Positions 29,050 to 39,300 of a stretch of DNA of 64,000 bases are shown here, one piece after another. Origin of the DNA: an uncultured Alphaproteobacteria bacterium (GTDB lineage Bacteria; Pseudomonadota; Alphaproteobacteria; Rickettsiales; CAIJLX01); NCBI GenBank assembly GCA_903821695.1, contig CAIJLX010000051.1:18963-82962 (forward strand), read 5' to 3'. The notes under the pieces were generated by a model that saw only the letters and a list, made by a program, of their open reading frames with translations, searched no databases and was not told the origin of the DNA. Position 1 is the stretch's first letter, and each line of letters begins with the position of its first letter. The position numbers and the translations under genes were made by a program.

Positions 29050-29987
29050 GCTTGCTTCAACACCTTCCCCAGTACTTCCGGCGGGAGTTTGAATTTTACG
29101 TTTTCTTCGATGCCTTTTAGGATTTCAACTTTTGCGCCGTGTTTATCGGTGAAATAATCCACCACTTGTTGCACAAGAATTTCAGGTGCTGAGGCACCGG
29201 CCGTCAGGCCTACCACTTTTGCATCCTTGCACCATTCTGGCTGAATCGAGGACACATCGTTGATGAGATAGGCGCGTGTACCCATTTCCTCGCCCAAATC
29301 TCGCAGGCGGTTCGAATTCGAGCTATTGGCGGCCCCTACTACCAGAATCACATCGCATTGCTCGGCCAGTTCCCGCACGGCGTTTTGGCGGTTTTGGGTG
29401 GCGTAGCAAATATCGCGCAAATCGGGCCCCTTGATTTCGGGGAAACGGGCTTTGAGGGCATCAATGATCGAGCGTGTGTCGTCGACGCTTAATGTTGTCT
29501 GTGTCACATAGGCCAGGCGGCTAGGGTCTGCGACAAGCAAATCTGCGACGTCTTCCGCCTTCTGCACCAATAACACCGGGTTTTTGACTCGGCCAGCCGT
29601 GCCTTCCACTTCCGGGTGGCCCTCATGGCCGATCAGCACAATCTGGCGCTCTTCCTGCTCATAACGCTGCGCCTCATTATGCACTTTGGTTACCAACGGG
29701 CAGGTCGCATCAATCACTGGCAGGCCACGCAGGCGGGCCATGTCTTCCACTTTTTCGGCCACGCCGTGGGCGCTAAATACCGTAATCGCACCATCGGGAA
29801 TTTGGGACAATTCCTCAACGAAAATAGCCCCCTTCGCCCGCAAATCTTCCACCACAAATTTATTATGCACAATTTCATGTCGCACATAAATCGGCGGCCC
29901 ATAAAGCTTCAGGGCCTGCTCGACAATCTCAATGGCGCGATCAACGCCAGCGCAAAATCCACGCGGTTGGGCTAAAATGACTTTCAT
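29046..29987 (-). CDS. ispH: 4-hydroxy-3-methylbut-2-enyl diphosphate reductase
   Basis: Iron-sulfur enzyme of the last MEP-pathway step, making isopentenyl and dimethylallyl diphosphate. 313 residues. The three cluster cysteines are C12 in RGFCAGV, C96 in DATCPLV and C194 in DICYATQ; AHG and TNSSNS-type loops (here GAANSSNSNRL) and SAPE are also present. Starts four bases after the DUF486 gene on the same strand. Confidence 0.97.
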   Translation of the reverse strand: MKVILAQPRGFCAGVDRAIEIVEQALKLYGPPIYVRHEIVHNKFVVEDLRAKGAIFVEELSQIPDGAITVFSAHGVAEKVEDMARLRGLPVIDATCPLVTKVHNEAQRYEQEERQIVLIGHEGHPEVEGTAGRVKNPVLLVQKAEDVADLLVADPSRLAYVTQTTLSVDDTRSIIDALKARFPEIKGPDLRDICYATQNRQNAVRELAEQCDVILVVGAANSSNSNRLRDLGEEMGTRAYLINDVSSIQPEWCKDAKVVGLTAGASAPEILVQQVVDYFTDKHGAKVEILKGIEENVKFKLPPEVLGKVLKQA

Positions 29988-29991
29988 GGGG

Positions 29992-30333
29992 TTACCATTC
30001 CTTGAAAATCACAAAAACCGCAAGCACGATTAAGGCAAAGCCTAATAAATGGTTCCATTTGAGTGATTCGCCGAGATAGAAAATGGAAAAGGCAGCAAAT
30101 ACCGTCAGCGTAATCACTTCCTGGATCGTTTTGAGCTGTACGCCGGAAAATTGGCTGGAGCCGATGCGGTTGGCAGGGACTTGCAAACAATATTCAAAAA
30201 ACGCGATGCCCCAGCTGACCAGGATCACCTGCCAAATTGGATATTCCTTGAACTTCAAATGGCCATACCAGGCGAAGGTCATGAATAAGTTGGATAGAAA
30301 CAGCAATCCGATGGTGGTGAGCGAAACGGGCAT
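29992..30333 (-). CDS. DMT-superfamily membrane protein (DUF486)
   Basis: 113 residues with four membrane helices and the DUF486 signatures FMTFAWYGHLKF, VSWGIAFFEYCLQVPANRIG and FSGVQLKTIQEVITLTVFAAFS. The family is a half-size relative of drug/metabolite transporters of unknown substrate. It precedes ispH by four bases and follows the disrupted gene by three, so the three probably shared one transcript. Confidence 0.88.
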   Translation of the reverse strand: MPVSLTTIGLLFLSNLFMTFAWYGHLKFKEYPIWQVILVSWGIAFFEYCLQVPANRIGSSQFSGVQLKTIQEVITLTVFAAFSIFYLGESLKWNHLLGFALIVLAVFVIFKEW

Positions 30334-30336
30334 AGT

Positions 30337-30870
30337 TTAGCGACCAAAAGAGGGTTTTACAGGAGGTTCGATTTTCTGTGCTGCTTTGACAATATCAGCA
30401 GCAAGCTCTGATGGTTTTTCATAAATTCTAGTAATCGGGTGACCTAGATGAACTTCACTCCGAAGCTCGCCGGCCTTTTGGTAATATTTTTTTTCTACTG
30501 GGAAAAGTCCAATTGCTGGTTCAACTGATGCGGGGCCATTAGCAAGCACTTTATCAGTAGCTCGTTCCGTCATGACAATTACAAATTCTGTTGCCGTTTG
30601 TGGAATAGATTCCCTTTGTACATTCCCTAAGTCGATAAACTTCCCGCCCTCTTGGTAGCCGAGCATAAGTTTACGTCCGTGAGAATATTTTTGAAGGTGA
30701 TCTTGCGCTTCGGATGGCACAAATAAACAAAGTGATTCTTGCTAATCCATTTCACCATGCCCAGAATTGCCGCTCATGTTTAAGCGCCTTGTCCATTTAG
30801 GCTTTCCCGGTTCTGCAGCATCGATTACGTAGATGCTTCCATGAGACGTTTGAAACCCTAAAACCGGCAT
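30337..30870 (-). pseudogene. Hypothetical gene split by an in-frame TAG
   Basis: An ATG at 30870 opens a frame reading MPVLGFQTSHGSIYVIDAAE and on to SGNSGHGEMD, then TAG at 30744-30742, then in the same frame QESLCLFVPSEAQDHLQ and a further 120 residues. Both halves read as one compact protein of about 177 residues, and the second half alone has only a GTG start at 30720 with no clear ribosome site. A CAG to TAG change is the simplest explanation; readthrough is the alternative. I do not recognise the family. Confidence 0.6.
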
Positions 30871-30923
30871 TCATTTACCTATTTGCTGTATTATCGCATC
30901 ATAGCAATAAGTAGCATTGATAT

Positions 30924-32312
30924 CTAGAGCGAACGGCGAATTGCCCGGCCGGTTGTCACAAACGCATGGAATGGCAGTTTATCTAAATAGCGCAGCAGCA
31001 GGATGGAGGCGAAGAAGAACGTCACCAGTGTCGAGATAAAATAGCCGTAGCCATAAAATTCCAGACCTGCGCGCATCGAGATTAAGGTGAAGAGGCCGTT
31101 GGTGACCATGAACATGCATTGAATCCACATCGCTTGGCGGCGGCTATCGAAATAATTGAACATGATGGTGATGAACAGCATCAACACGTGGAAGAACGCG
31201 CCTAGTACACCGAAACGATACATCGCGATATGGATAAAGCGAATGCCCATCAGTTCTAGTATTTTATGCGCCAGCACGATGGATACGAAGCAGATAATGC
31301 CTTGCAGCACGATGATGTTGCGGGCACCCGACAGCACGCTTTCTTTGATCGCGCGTTGGTTTTCCAGAATGCGTTTAAACGGCGCGTGGTTCAAAATTTC
31401 ATTATAGAAACGGTGGTATTTCTCGAAGAAATCCGTCTCCACGCTTAAAATAAACACGGCCATGGCGGGAATAATGGTGAGGTAGGCGAGGAACATCGCA
31501 TTGCCATATTCGAAATACATCACCATTTTACTTTGCAGAGTCGTCGCTTCCGGCGCAAAGCACATCACGAGTTTGTCGATCCAGATACCGACCGCATAAA
31601 ACAAACCACCGAGCGCTACGTCCCAATAACGGTGGAAATATTTGATTACGTCGAAGGGTTCGACCACACGGTAGTTATATTCCGAGAACACTTGTGCGAG
31701 CAGAATGAAGAAAGTGATGCCAACGCCAACGTTAAAGCCAAGCAACATCCCTGCATCGCGGTAATCGCCTTTGAGCCAGATCGCGACGATAACGCCTACG
31801 GTCATGCCAATGGCGAAGGCACGGGTGATCATCCGGTAATCTTTGAGTGCTGTTAAGAAGGCGCTGATCATCCAGATGGCGCCGACTAAGAAATAGTTCG
31901 AGAAGGCGAGCAATTTGAGCGACAGCGGCAGCTGCACATAACCAAAATAATACCAGGCAACGAGCGGCAGCTGGATAATCATCAGCATCACATAGCTTGA
32001 AATCATCATACCGATCGAGCCGGTCACGTTTTTGCGGAAAATCGCATCGGCCAGATGTCGGGTCGCCACCATACTGAAGGGCGAGGCGAAAATGAGCGAG
32101 AAGGCGAAGTTATAAATCAGGATCACGTGGAAATCGAGGAAGTAGCGGAACGTATGGGTGCTTGAGCCATAAATCGAGATCGCGCCGATCGCGAGAATGG
32201 TGATCAGCCATGGGCCGGCAGTGACCATCGCGGAATGCAGGTGCGCTTGCACCAACCCCATCAAATCGTCTTTATCCATTAATCGCTTAAGCGTAAATCC
32301 AATGCCTGCCAT
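30924..32312 (-). CDS. pelG: Pel polysaccharide inner-membrane transporter PelG
   Basis: Polytopic inner-membrane protein, 462 residues and about 12 helices, of the PelG family that works with PelD, PelE and PelF in making and moving Pel polysaccharide across the membrane. The N-terminus MAGIGFTLKRLMDKDDLMGLVQAHLHSAMVTAGPWL is characteristic. It begins four bases after the pelF stop and is the last pel gene in the run. Confidence 0.93.
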   Translation of the reverse strand: MAGIGFTLKRLMDKDDLMGLVQAHLHSAMVTAGPWLITILAIGAISIYGSSTHTFRYFLDFHVILIYNFAFSLIFASPFSMVATRHLADAIFRKNVTGSIGMMISSYVMLMIIQLPLVAWYYFGYVQLPLSLKLLAFSNYFLVGAIWMISAFLTALKDYRMITRAFAIGMTVGVIVAIWLKGDYRDAGMLLGFNVGVGITFFILLAQVFSEYNYRVVEPFDVIKYFHRYWDVALGGLFYAVGIWIDKLVMCFAPEATTLQSKMVMYFEYGNAMFLAYLTIIPAMAVFILSVETDFFEKYHRFYNEILNHAPFKRILENQRAIKESVLSGARNIIVLQGIICFVSIVLAHKILELMGIRFIHIAMYRFGVLGAFFHVLMLFITIMFNYFDSRRQAMWIQCMFMVTNGLFTLISMRAGLEFYGYGYFISTLVTFFFASILLLRYLDKLPFHAFVTTGRAIRRSL

Positions 32313-32316
32313 GATG

Positions 32317-33831
32317 TTATCCCATTACCTTTGCGCCGATGAGTGATTGATAGAGATAGTGGTACGTGCGGTTATGCAGATTACGGTCATAATAACGGTG
32401 CACCCGTTCTTTGATCGCTTGTGAATAACGTTGGTGCTTCTCTTTATCGATCAGCAATTCGTAAATTTCTTCCGCCATTTCTTGCGGGTTTGAAATGCCG
32501 ACAATCTCGCCGCCCTGCCCTAACATTGGCTCTTCAAGCTCCGTGCCACAAATCAATTCGCGGCAGTTTCCAACATCGGTCGCAACACATGGAATGCCCG
32601 CAGCTCCGGCTTCCAGAATCACCAAGGGCTGTGCTTCCGAAATGCTCGAAAGCGCCACAACATCAATCTCTGGCAAGAATTCATCGACCTTCACGCTGCC
32701 TTTAAATTGTACAGTGCTTTCGAGGCCTAATATTTTGACCAATTCCTGGCACTCTTCCGCATAATCCGTGTCTTCATCAAGCGGGCCCATAATCCATGCA
32801 CGCGCATTTGGCAGCATTTTTTTGAGCTCTGCACAGGAACGGATAAAGGTTTTGGTATCTTTAATCTGCACCACACGCCCAATAAGCGCCACTGTTGGCG
32901 GGTGGATAGTGTTGCTGTGGCGAATTGCACCGAAACGGTTCAGGTTAATACCATTGGCGATGATCTGCATTTTTGCAGGGTCTGCACCATCTTCAATTTG
33001 CAAGGTTTGGTTTTCTTTGAACAATGTGATGATGCGGCTTGAGGCCTCATAGCATACGCGGGAATAGCTGATGAACATACCCAGCCAAAGTTCACGCAGA
33101 CCACGATCAATCTTATCAATCGTCAAATGTTGCGAGAGAATATTTTGGCTTTCCAACCAATCGACCGATGCAATTTCAATGCGGCGTTCGTTGGTGTAAA
33201 TGCCGTGTTCGGAAACAATCAGCGGATTGCCGGTTTGTAAACGCGCACGGGCGCCGAGTAGCCCCGCAAAACCAGTGCAAGTCGCGTGATATAATTTTGC
33301 TTTTGGCAATGGCGCAGAAAGAACGGAATAAAAACCGGTGATCAACGAACGGAACGACCAGAAATAATCGATGAAGGAATTACCTGGCAGTAACTCGTTA
33401 TACACATTCACCATCGCGCTCCAGCCTTCCTGCGTATCGAGGAATTCGCGGATGTCGAAATTCTTATCTTCGCGATCAATGAAATCGATGATTTTTTTCA
33501 AATCAAACAATGTCGCGTTTTCCTGGCTGAAGATTTTAATCTGTTCCGCCACTTTTTCGGCGATGGCTTTGCTGCCATGCTCGGAAACGTCTTTCTCGAT
33601 TGGGCTATTGCGCAGGATCACCGTTTCGACATGCTTCAGATTCGCAGGGTATGTGTAACGCTGTTTATACTCTTCCTGCTCGGGCATGATGGAGACGATG
33701 CTGAAGGTAAAATCCTTCTGCGATTCGATCAAATCATGCACCCAGGTGGAAACACCGCCCATCACGTATGGGTAGCTACCTTCTACGATAATGCAGATAT
33801 CAGTTTCGACTTTGCTAAATTTACGGCTCAT
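32317..33831 (-). CDS. pelF: Pel glycosyltransferase PelF (GT4)
   Basis: Cytoplasmic glycosyltransferase that polymerises Pel from UDP-sugar. 504 residues from ATG 33831, which overlaps the pelE stop as ATGA; a longer frame to 33885 runs into pelE. The family start DICIIVEGSYPYVMGGVSTWVHDLI is clear, as are ARARLQTGNPLIVSEHGIYTNERRIEI, NGINLNRF and the nucleotide-sugar region SSISEAQPLVILEAGAAGIPCVATDVGNCREL with the E-x7-E pattern. Confidence 0.95.
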   Translation of the reverse strand: MSRKFSKVETDICIIVEGSYPYVMGGVSTWVHDLIESQKDFTFSIVSIMPEQEEYKQRYTYPANLKHVETVILRNSPIEKDVSEHGSKAIAEKVAEQIKIFSQENATLFDLKKIIDFIDREDKNFDIREFLDTQEGWSAMVNVYNELLPGNSFIDYFWSFRSLITGFYSVLSAPLPKAKLYHATCTGFAGLLGARARLQTGNPLIVSEHGIYTNERRIEIASVDWLESQNILSQHLTIDKIDRGLRELWLGMFISYSRVCYEASSRIITLFKENQTLQIEDGADPAKMQIIANGINLNRFGAIRHSNTIHPPTVALIGRVVQIKDTKTFIRSCAELKKMLPNARAWIMGPLDEDTDYAEECQELVKILGLESTVQFKGSVKVDEFLPEIDVVALSSISEAQPLVILEAGAAGIPCVATDVGNCRELICGTELEEPMLGQGGEIVGISNPQEMAEEIYELLIDKEKHQRYSQAIKERVHRYYDRNLHNRTYHYLYQSLIGAKVMG

Positions 33832-34958
33832 GCTGCCACCTTTTCTACTGGACCACGGCCGGACCACAGCAAAATGCTTTCGCAAATCACATCCGGATAT
33901 TTGCGCGATTGTAATACTTGCTCACAATTCATTCGGGCCTGACGACGCAAATCGCTATAACGTTTGAGGTGGAATAAGCACTCCGCATACAGCACCCAGA
34001 TATCGAGTTTCAGCGTTTCGGAAGTGATAGCACTTTCAAACCAACGCACCGCCTCTTCGTATTTTTCTTGGCGCATTAGCAAGCGGCCAATCAAATAGAA
34101 AATGCGTTTGTCGTTCGGTTTAAAGCTTAAATAATCACGATAGAATTTCATTGCAAGCAGGCGCGCTTCGCTTTCTTGCTCAGGTTCCAAAATGGTTGAG
34201 AACGCAAGGTCATCATAGACCGATGCAATCGCCAATAACACTTCATAACGATCCGGATATTTCTGGCGCAACTTCTCGAGCTTCAACAATTGTGCGAAGA
34301 AATTGTTTTTGATTTTCGTAATTGCGGTTGCCGCCTGTACGCGCACCACGTTGCTCGTATCTTCACGCAGTGCCATTTTGATTACCGAACCGAAATCCGG
34401 GTGGAAGAACTGTGTCATTTTCAGAATCGCCTCGCGCTTTTGCATTTCTGTCCCGCGCTTGATCACATCGACAAACGGGATAATGCTATAATTCATCCAG
34501 CTTTTATCGCGGCCATATTGCAGCGCTTCGGCGATTTCCTGCGGCTGGCTTTTCTTTTGTTCTGGGAAAATCGAATAATACCACTCTGTAAAGCTGGTGG
34601 CGTGGCCTTTGGAAATTTTGAATACAATCAGCAGTAACATCATACCCGCTGCTGCGAAGGGCCCGAGCACCGTGAGGAAGATCGAGAAGATAATACCGAA
34701 ACGTGCCCCGATTTTGAGGCGTACCGTCGCAATCGTATAGATATATGCCGCTAAGCAGCAGGCGATGTGGATAATGAGTGCCGCAAAGCCTGAATCTTCA
34801 AGCAATAACGATACGGAGAAAATTTCTGCGTATAAAATCAGTGCCGCTAAAATGAACAGCGTAACCCGGCCAGCAGGCGACGCACGGAACCGCCGATGAA
34901 TCTCATCGGCATCCATTAATCCTTCCGTGAGGGCGAGATTGCGCTTTAAAAAGTTCAT
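33828..34958 (-). CDS. pelE: Pel biosynthesis membrane protein PelE
   Basis: 376 residues: two N-terminal membrane helices around residues 30-115, then a cytoplasmic helical-repeat region with TPR-like units (FKPNDKRIFYLIGRLLMRQEKYEEAVRWFESAI). PelE is part of the inner-membrane synthase complex and scaffolds PelF. Both ends overlap neighbours by four bases (pelD upstream, pelF downstream), the tight coupling expected of a stoichiometric complex. Confidence 0.88.
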   Translation of the reverse strand: MNFLKRNLALTEGLMDADEIHRRFRASPAGRVTLFILAALILYAEIFSVSLLLEDSGFAALIIHIACCLAAYIYTIATVRLKIGARFGIIFSIFLTVLGPFAAAGMMLLLIVFKISKGHATSFTEWYYSIFPEQKKSQPQEIAEALQYGRDKSWMNYSIIPFVDVIKRGTEMQKREAILKMTQFFHPDFGSVIKMALREDTSNVVRVQAATAITKIKNNFFAQLLKLEKLRQKYPDRYEVLLAIASVYDDLAFSTILEPEQESEARLLAMKFYRDYLSFKPNDKRIFYLIGRLLMRQEKYEEAVRWFESAITSETLKLDIWVLYAECLFHLKRYSDLRRQARMNCEQVLQSRKYPDVICESILLWSGRGPVEKVAA

Positions 34959-36379
34959 GCTGCCGCCTGACCTTGGAAGAGTGATTGAATGTTGAATTGC
35001 AGTTCAACACCAGCCAGCGCAGGCTCATTGTTTAAATTGATCTGACGCTGAATTTTCTGCACCACGATACTTGCATTATTAAGCGCTGTGTTTGGCAGAA
35101 TCACCGTAAACACTGAGTGCGGCAATGCATTTTGCTCGGTCAGGCTTTCCTCAAACAACTGGTCAATTTTGCGTGTATGGCCAGAAATAATTTTACCAAG
35201 CGCACGTGCTGCTTCACGACGTGCCGGCTCCGCAATTTTTGAAGCGCCCACCATACGAATGCTAATGAGCGATGCATCAAAGCCCACGCGTTTCGCAAGT
35301 TCCGGCAGATATGCCGCCTGCTGGCGCAAGAAGCTGCCCGAAAGCACATTGCTATCAGGATTCAGCATGCTGTCGCGTTTCGCAATTTGATAACCAAGTG
35401 CACGTGCATAAGCCGCACCGACCCATTCGCAAAGCACTTTAAAGCTCTCAATGGTCGAGAAATTGAGCACCGAAAAGCCCATCGATTCGATTTTAAGCAT
35501 ACCGAATACGCGACCGCTCACGACATCATAGAGGCTTCCCGCCAATACGCCGTGGCCATCCAATTTGCGTTCATCTTCTTCATTTACTAAATTCAATACA
35601 CGCCCTTTGGTCAACACTTCGCGGTATAATGTGCTGCTGCTATCATATTCGCGTGGATAGGTAGCATCTGCCGGCCAACCGAAACTGTTTTGCAATTCCA
35701 GGCGATCATTTTTAAACAGGAAAATCGAATAACGTTCTGCATTCAGCAACACGCTCACCAGATTTTCTACACCATCCAATACGCCATTCGGATCGCGCAC
35801 TTCGATTGCACGCGCTGCATCATAAGCCGAAAATGCGGTGCGCAATTGACCAGCCACACGGAATTCCAAATTTTCTTTGATCAGACGAATATCATTATAT
35901 TTTTCAGCAATGGTTTCTTCACGAACGCGGCTTTCGTATAATTCTTCTGTCAGCCGTTGTTGGCGACGTACATGGCGCTGGCGCATTTCGCCCAGAATCA
36001 ATGCTGCCATCAGCCACATAACGGGATTGATGCAAAGCTCATATAAATGGCTGAAGGAATCAAGGCCTTCGGTTGCATGTACCGGAATATGTGGGTTGCC
36101 GAGCAGCAACACGACTGAAGCAACGATTGCACTTAAAAAGCCTTCTTTCACGCCATATTGCACCGAAGTGAGGAGTACAATAATCCAGAATGGATGCGGG
36201 CTTACGCTCCAGAAACGGTCACCTTTAAAGACGAGGTCGATGAGAATCGCGACCACAAAAAAGATCCCGATCTCAAGCACCGCCGAAGGGCGGATGAGCC
36301 ATGGGCGTTTCGGCTTATTGACCACTTGTAACTGTGTGGTTTCTGCCGAACGCGGTGTGGTGGTGGTGACTGCTAACAT
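34955..36379 (-). CDS. pelD: Cyclic-di-GMP receptor PelD
   Basis: 474-residue inner-membrane protein: N-terminal membrane helices (about 30-140), a GAF domain (about 185-335) and a degenerate GGDEF domain at the C-terminus. The inhibitory-site motif R-x-x-D that binds c-di-GMP is kept as R403-K-I-D406, while the catalytic GGDEF signature is lost, so it should sense but not make c-di-GMP. It follows pelB by nine bases and overlaps pelE. Confidence 0.9.
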   Translation of the reverse strand: MLAVTTTTPRSAETTQLQVVNKPKRPWLIRPSAVLEIGIFFVVAILIDLVFKGDRFWSVSPHPFWIIVLLTSVQYGVKEGFLSAIVASVVLLLGNPHIPVHATEGLDSFSHLYELCINPVMWLMAALILGEMRQRHVRRQQRLTEELYESRVREETIAEKYNDIRLIKENLEFRVAGQLRTAFSAYDAARAIEVRDPNGVLDGVENLVSVLLNAERYSIFLFKNDRLELQNSFGWPADATYPREYDSSSTLYREVLTKGRVLNLVNEEDERKLDGHGVLAGSLYDVVSGRVFGMLKIESMGFSVLNFSTIESFKVLCEWVGAAYARALGYQIAKRDSMLNPDSNVLSGSFLRQQAAYLPELAKRVGFDASLISIRMVGASKIAEPARREAARALGKIISGHTRKIDQLFEESLTEQNALPHSVFTVILPNTALNNASIVVQKIQRQINLNNEPALAGVELQFNIQSLFQGQAAA

Positions 36380-36388
36380 ATTAAGCCC

Positions 36389-39300
36389 CTATAACTTCCA
36401 TTTGAAATAACCGCCAACACGGGTTGAATCTGCGTCGGATTGTTTAAACCCGATACTATGACTGAACCGTAATTGGAATTCTTTATTTAAGCCGACTTGC
36501 TGGATCCAGCGTCCACCGAGATATGGCCCGTTGCCGCCGAATCGATCATATGCATAACCACCGAACGCTTCCCAATAGGATGCTTCGATCAAATCGGTCG
36601 GGATTTCCTGGCGCCAACCGACCGTACCATAATGTACTTCGCGGGTAACGAGCGGGTAATAGCGATAATCCTGGCCGGATGGATCGGTGTTATGTTGGAC
36701 ATCCATCGGATATTCCGCATCCAACCCATATTCTGCAAACAGACGTGGATCAATACGGCTGCCAACATAATAGAGTGGCAAGCGCATTGTGGCACCAACC
36801 GTTACTGAGCGATCAACATCTTCAACATCTTCCAAATTATAGCGGTTATAGCCAACTGTAACTGACGGCGCGATATCTGGGCGAATGCGGAAGTTTTGCG
36901 AATAAGCGATACGGTCGCGGTTCACATAATCGAGCACACCTTCAACGAAATCCCAGTTCGAGCGGTGATATTCAGCATTCACCGTAATATCGCCACGCAT
37001 ATAACGTTTGAGATATTCGATGCCCGCACCTACGGTTTTCATATTAAAGAAGCCAGACGCCTTCAGCTGATCACCATTATCCAATTCATGACGCAGATAA
37101 ACTTCCTGACGTACACGGAGCTCATTGGTATCTTCAACAGCACCCGTTTCACCGCGGCGCACACCTTCGGCCATCACATAGTTATGATCCGCTACAATGC
37201 CCATCACGTTATTCTGATTCGCACGAACTTCACCGCTAAGCTGGCCGAGAATCTGCGTGTCATCATCAAGCAGCTGAATCTCGCCATCAACCTTCATAAA
37301 GCCACGGCGTGATTCTTGAATGCGATTGCGCAGACGTGCTGCATCTTCATTGGTTGGAGCAAGCACTAACACTTCGTTTACATGCCCCAGTGCTTGCGGT
37401 GTATTGCCCATATACCACTCTACGCTTGAAAGCGCGGCAAGCACCTGCGGATTATTTGGATAACGCGCATTGATAGCCTGCAGGCGATCGCGTGAGCGGG
37501 CTTGGTGACCGGTTTCGAGATCCAATTGTGCATGTAGCAATTCCAGGCGAATTTCACCCTCTTGGCTCACCTGTTCAATGGTTTGCACCGGTATTTGTTT
37601 TTCTTCCGGAAGCACAGCCGTAATGGTGAAGGTTTTGTCTTTGCTCTCCGCGAAATTATTGCTCAAGCGCATACCGCGATCCGCCACCAGCACGATCGAG
37701 TCATAGCTGGTCGAGGTCAGCTGTATCCAAGCTGGCATTTCTTTGCCGAGCGTACGCAGCAATGGTTGTTTTGAAGCTTCGCCCGTAAATTGAATCACCA
37801 TTTCGTTTGGCAATTGGGTGCCACGCACTTTGAGCACATGCTGGCGCGGTAATGTGAAGCTGCTCATCTCTGCCGCCATCGGAGTGATCGTCATTTTCTG
37901 CACCGTGCGCACATTGTTCTGCGCGATGGTATGGAAGAATTCACGCGCAGCGTCATATTGCTTGTTGGTCAGCAACAACAACACATAATCGGCCTGCAAA
38001 TTCTTATCGTCCGGATTTTTTTCAATCACTTTTGCCATCATCGCTTGTGCTTCCGGATAACTGCCCAAATGGAACAAGGATTTGGCGGTAATCAATTCCG
38101 CATCTCTGGTTTGTGGCGTCACCATTTTCGCGCCAACCAATGCACGTTGGTAATAAGGGGTCGCATCCGTTTTGTGGCCCTGACGGGTCAAAATATCCGC
38201 CATATCATAGAAAGTGCGGAAATCATTGCCGCCTTTGGCGTGATATTTTTTAAACACTTCTGCTGCTTGCGTATAATTCGCACGGTTATAGAGCATAATG
38301 CCATAATCACGCAGCAAATTGGCATCATCCGGGCGCAGGCTAACTAATTTCTCGAGCACTTTATCGCCCAATGCCGGGTAATTATTACCAAGCGCCACAT
38401 TGCGCAAGGTTTCAAGACGTTTTGGATCCTGCGTGTTGTTAAACATACGGGTTAAATCCGCTTCCGTCGCTGCATTGCCAAGCACGGAAAGAGTTTCGAG
38501 ATAAATCTCATCTTCCGCCTGGCCACGTTTATCGGCCGGAATATTCTCGATCAGGCGCAGAATCTGGTGATAGCCACCGCTCGCATAAAGCAGTTTCATC
38601 CATTCAATACGCTCTTGTGCTGGTGCATTGACTGCACGGCGAGCCATCCAATCCAATTTATCTTCTTCCGGACGAGTGCCCCAGAGATACATTAATTGCT
38701 CGAGATCTTTATTGCCTGGGTGCGCGGTGTTCGAAAGCTCAACGAATAATGCTGCCGCATCTTTTTTGTCGCCTGCGGCCAAAGAATCATATGCAAAGCG
38801 GCGTTTCTCGGAATTTGGAGCGCCTGGTCGTGTCGCTTGTGCTTTTTCGAATGCGCGCAGTTCAGCCATTTTACCCTGTTTACGCAGCATGGCGGTATAG
38901 AAATAGCTCCATTTGCTGGTCGGGTTCGCAAGCGCTTTTTCTTTAATCATCGGCGTATAATCATCCGCTGCATTATAGGTTACCAATTGCTGGATAACCG
39001 CAATTTGGCGCTCTTCGGGCACATTTGGCTGAGCCAATTCTGCTTTGAGCAGCACAATCATTTCCGGCCAATATTTGGGTTCATTCGGCGCTACCGCATA
39101 GAGCAGCGAGCTATACAGCTGCGGATCCATCGCGAAGCCGTTGTCTTTCAACTCTTTGATATGCTCAAATGCTTCCACTTGCTGGCCATTATTAATCAGC
39201 GCCGTCGCATAAAGGAATTGGTCATCATCCTTCGCCGTGCGCCAATAGAGACGTTTTGCAGCATAAGCCGCAATCGCAGGGTGTTTATAATCATTCGAGA

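Noticed and set aside
36896-37312. 138-residue plus-strand frame opposite pelB
   Set aside because: Antisense shadow; the pelB frame explains the region fully.
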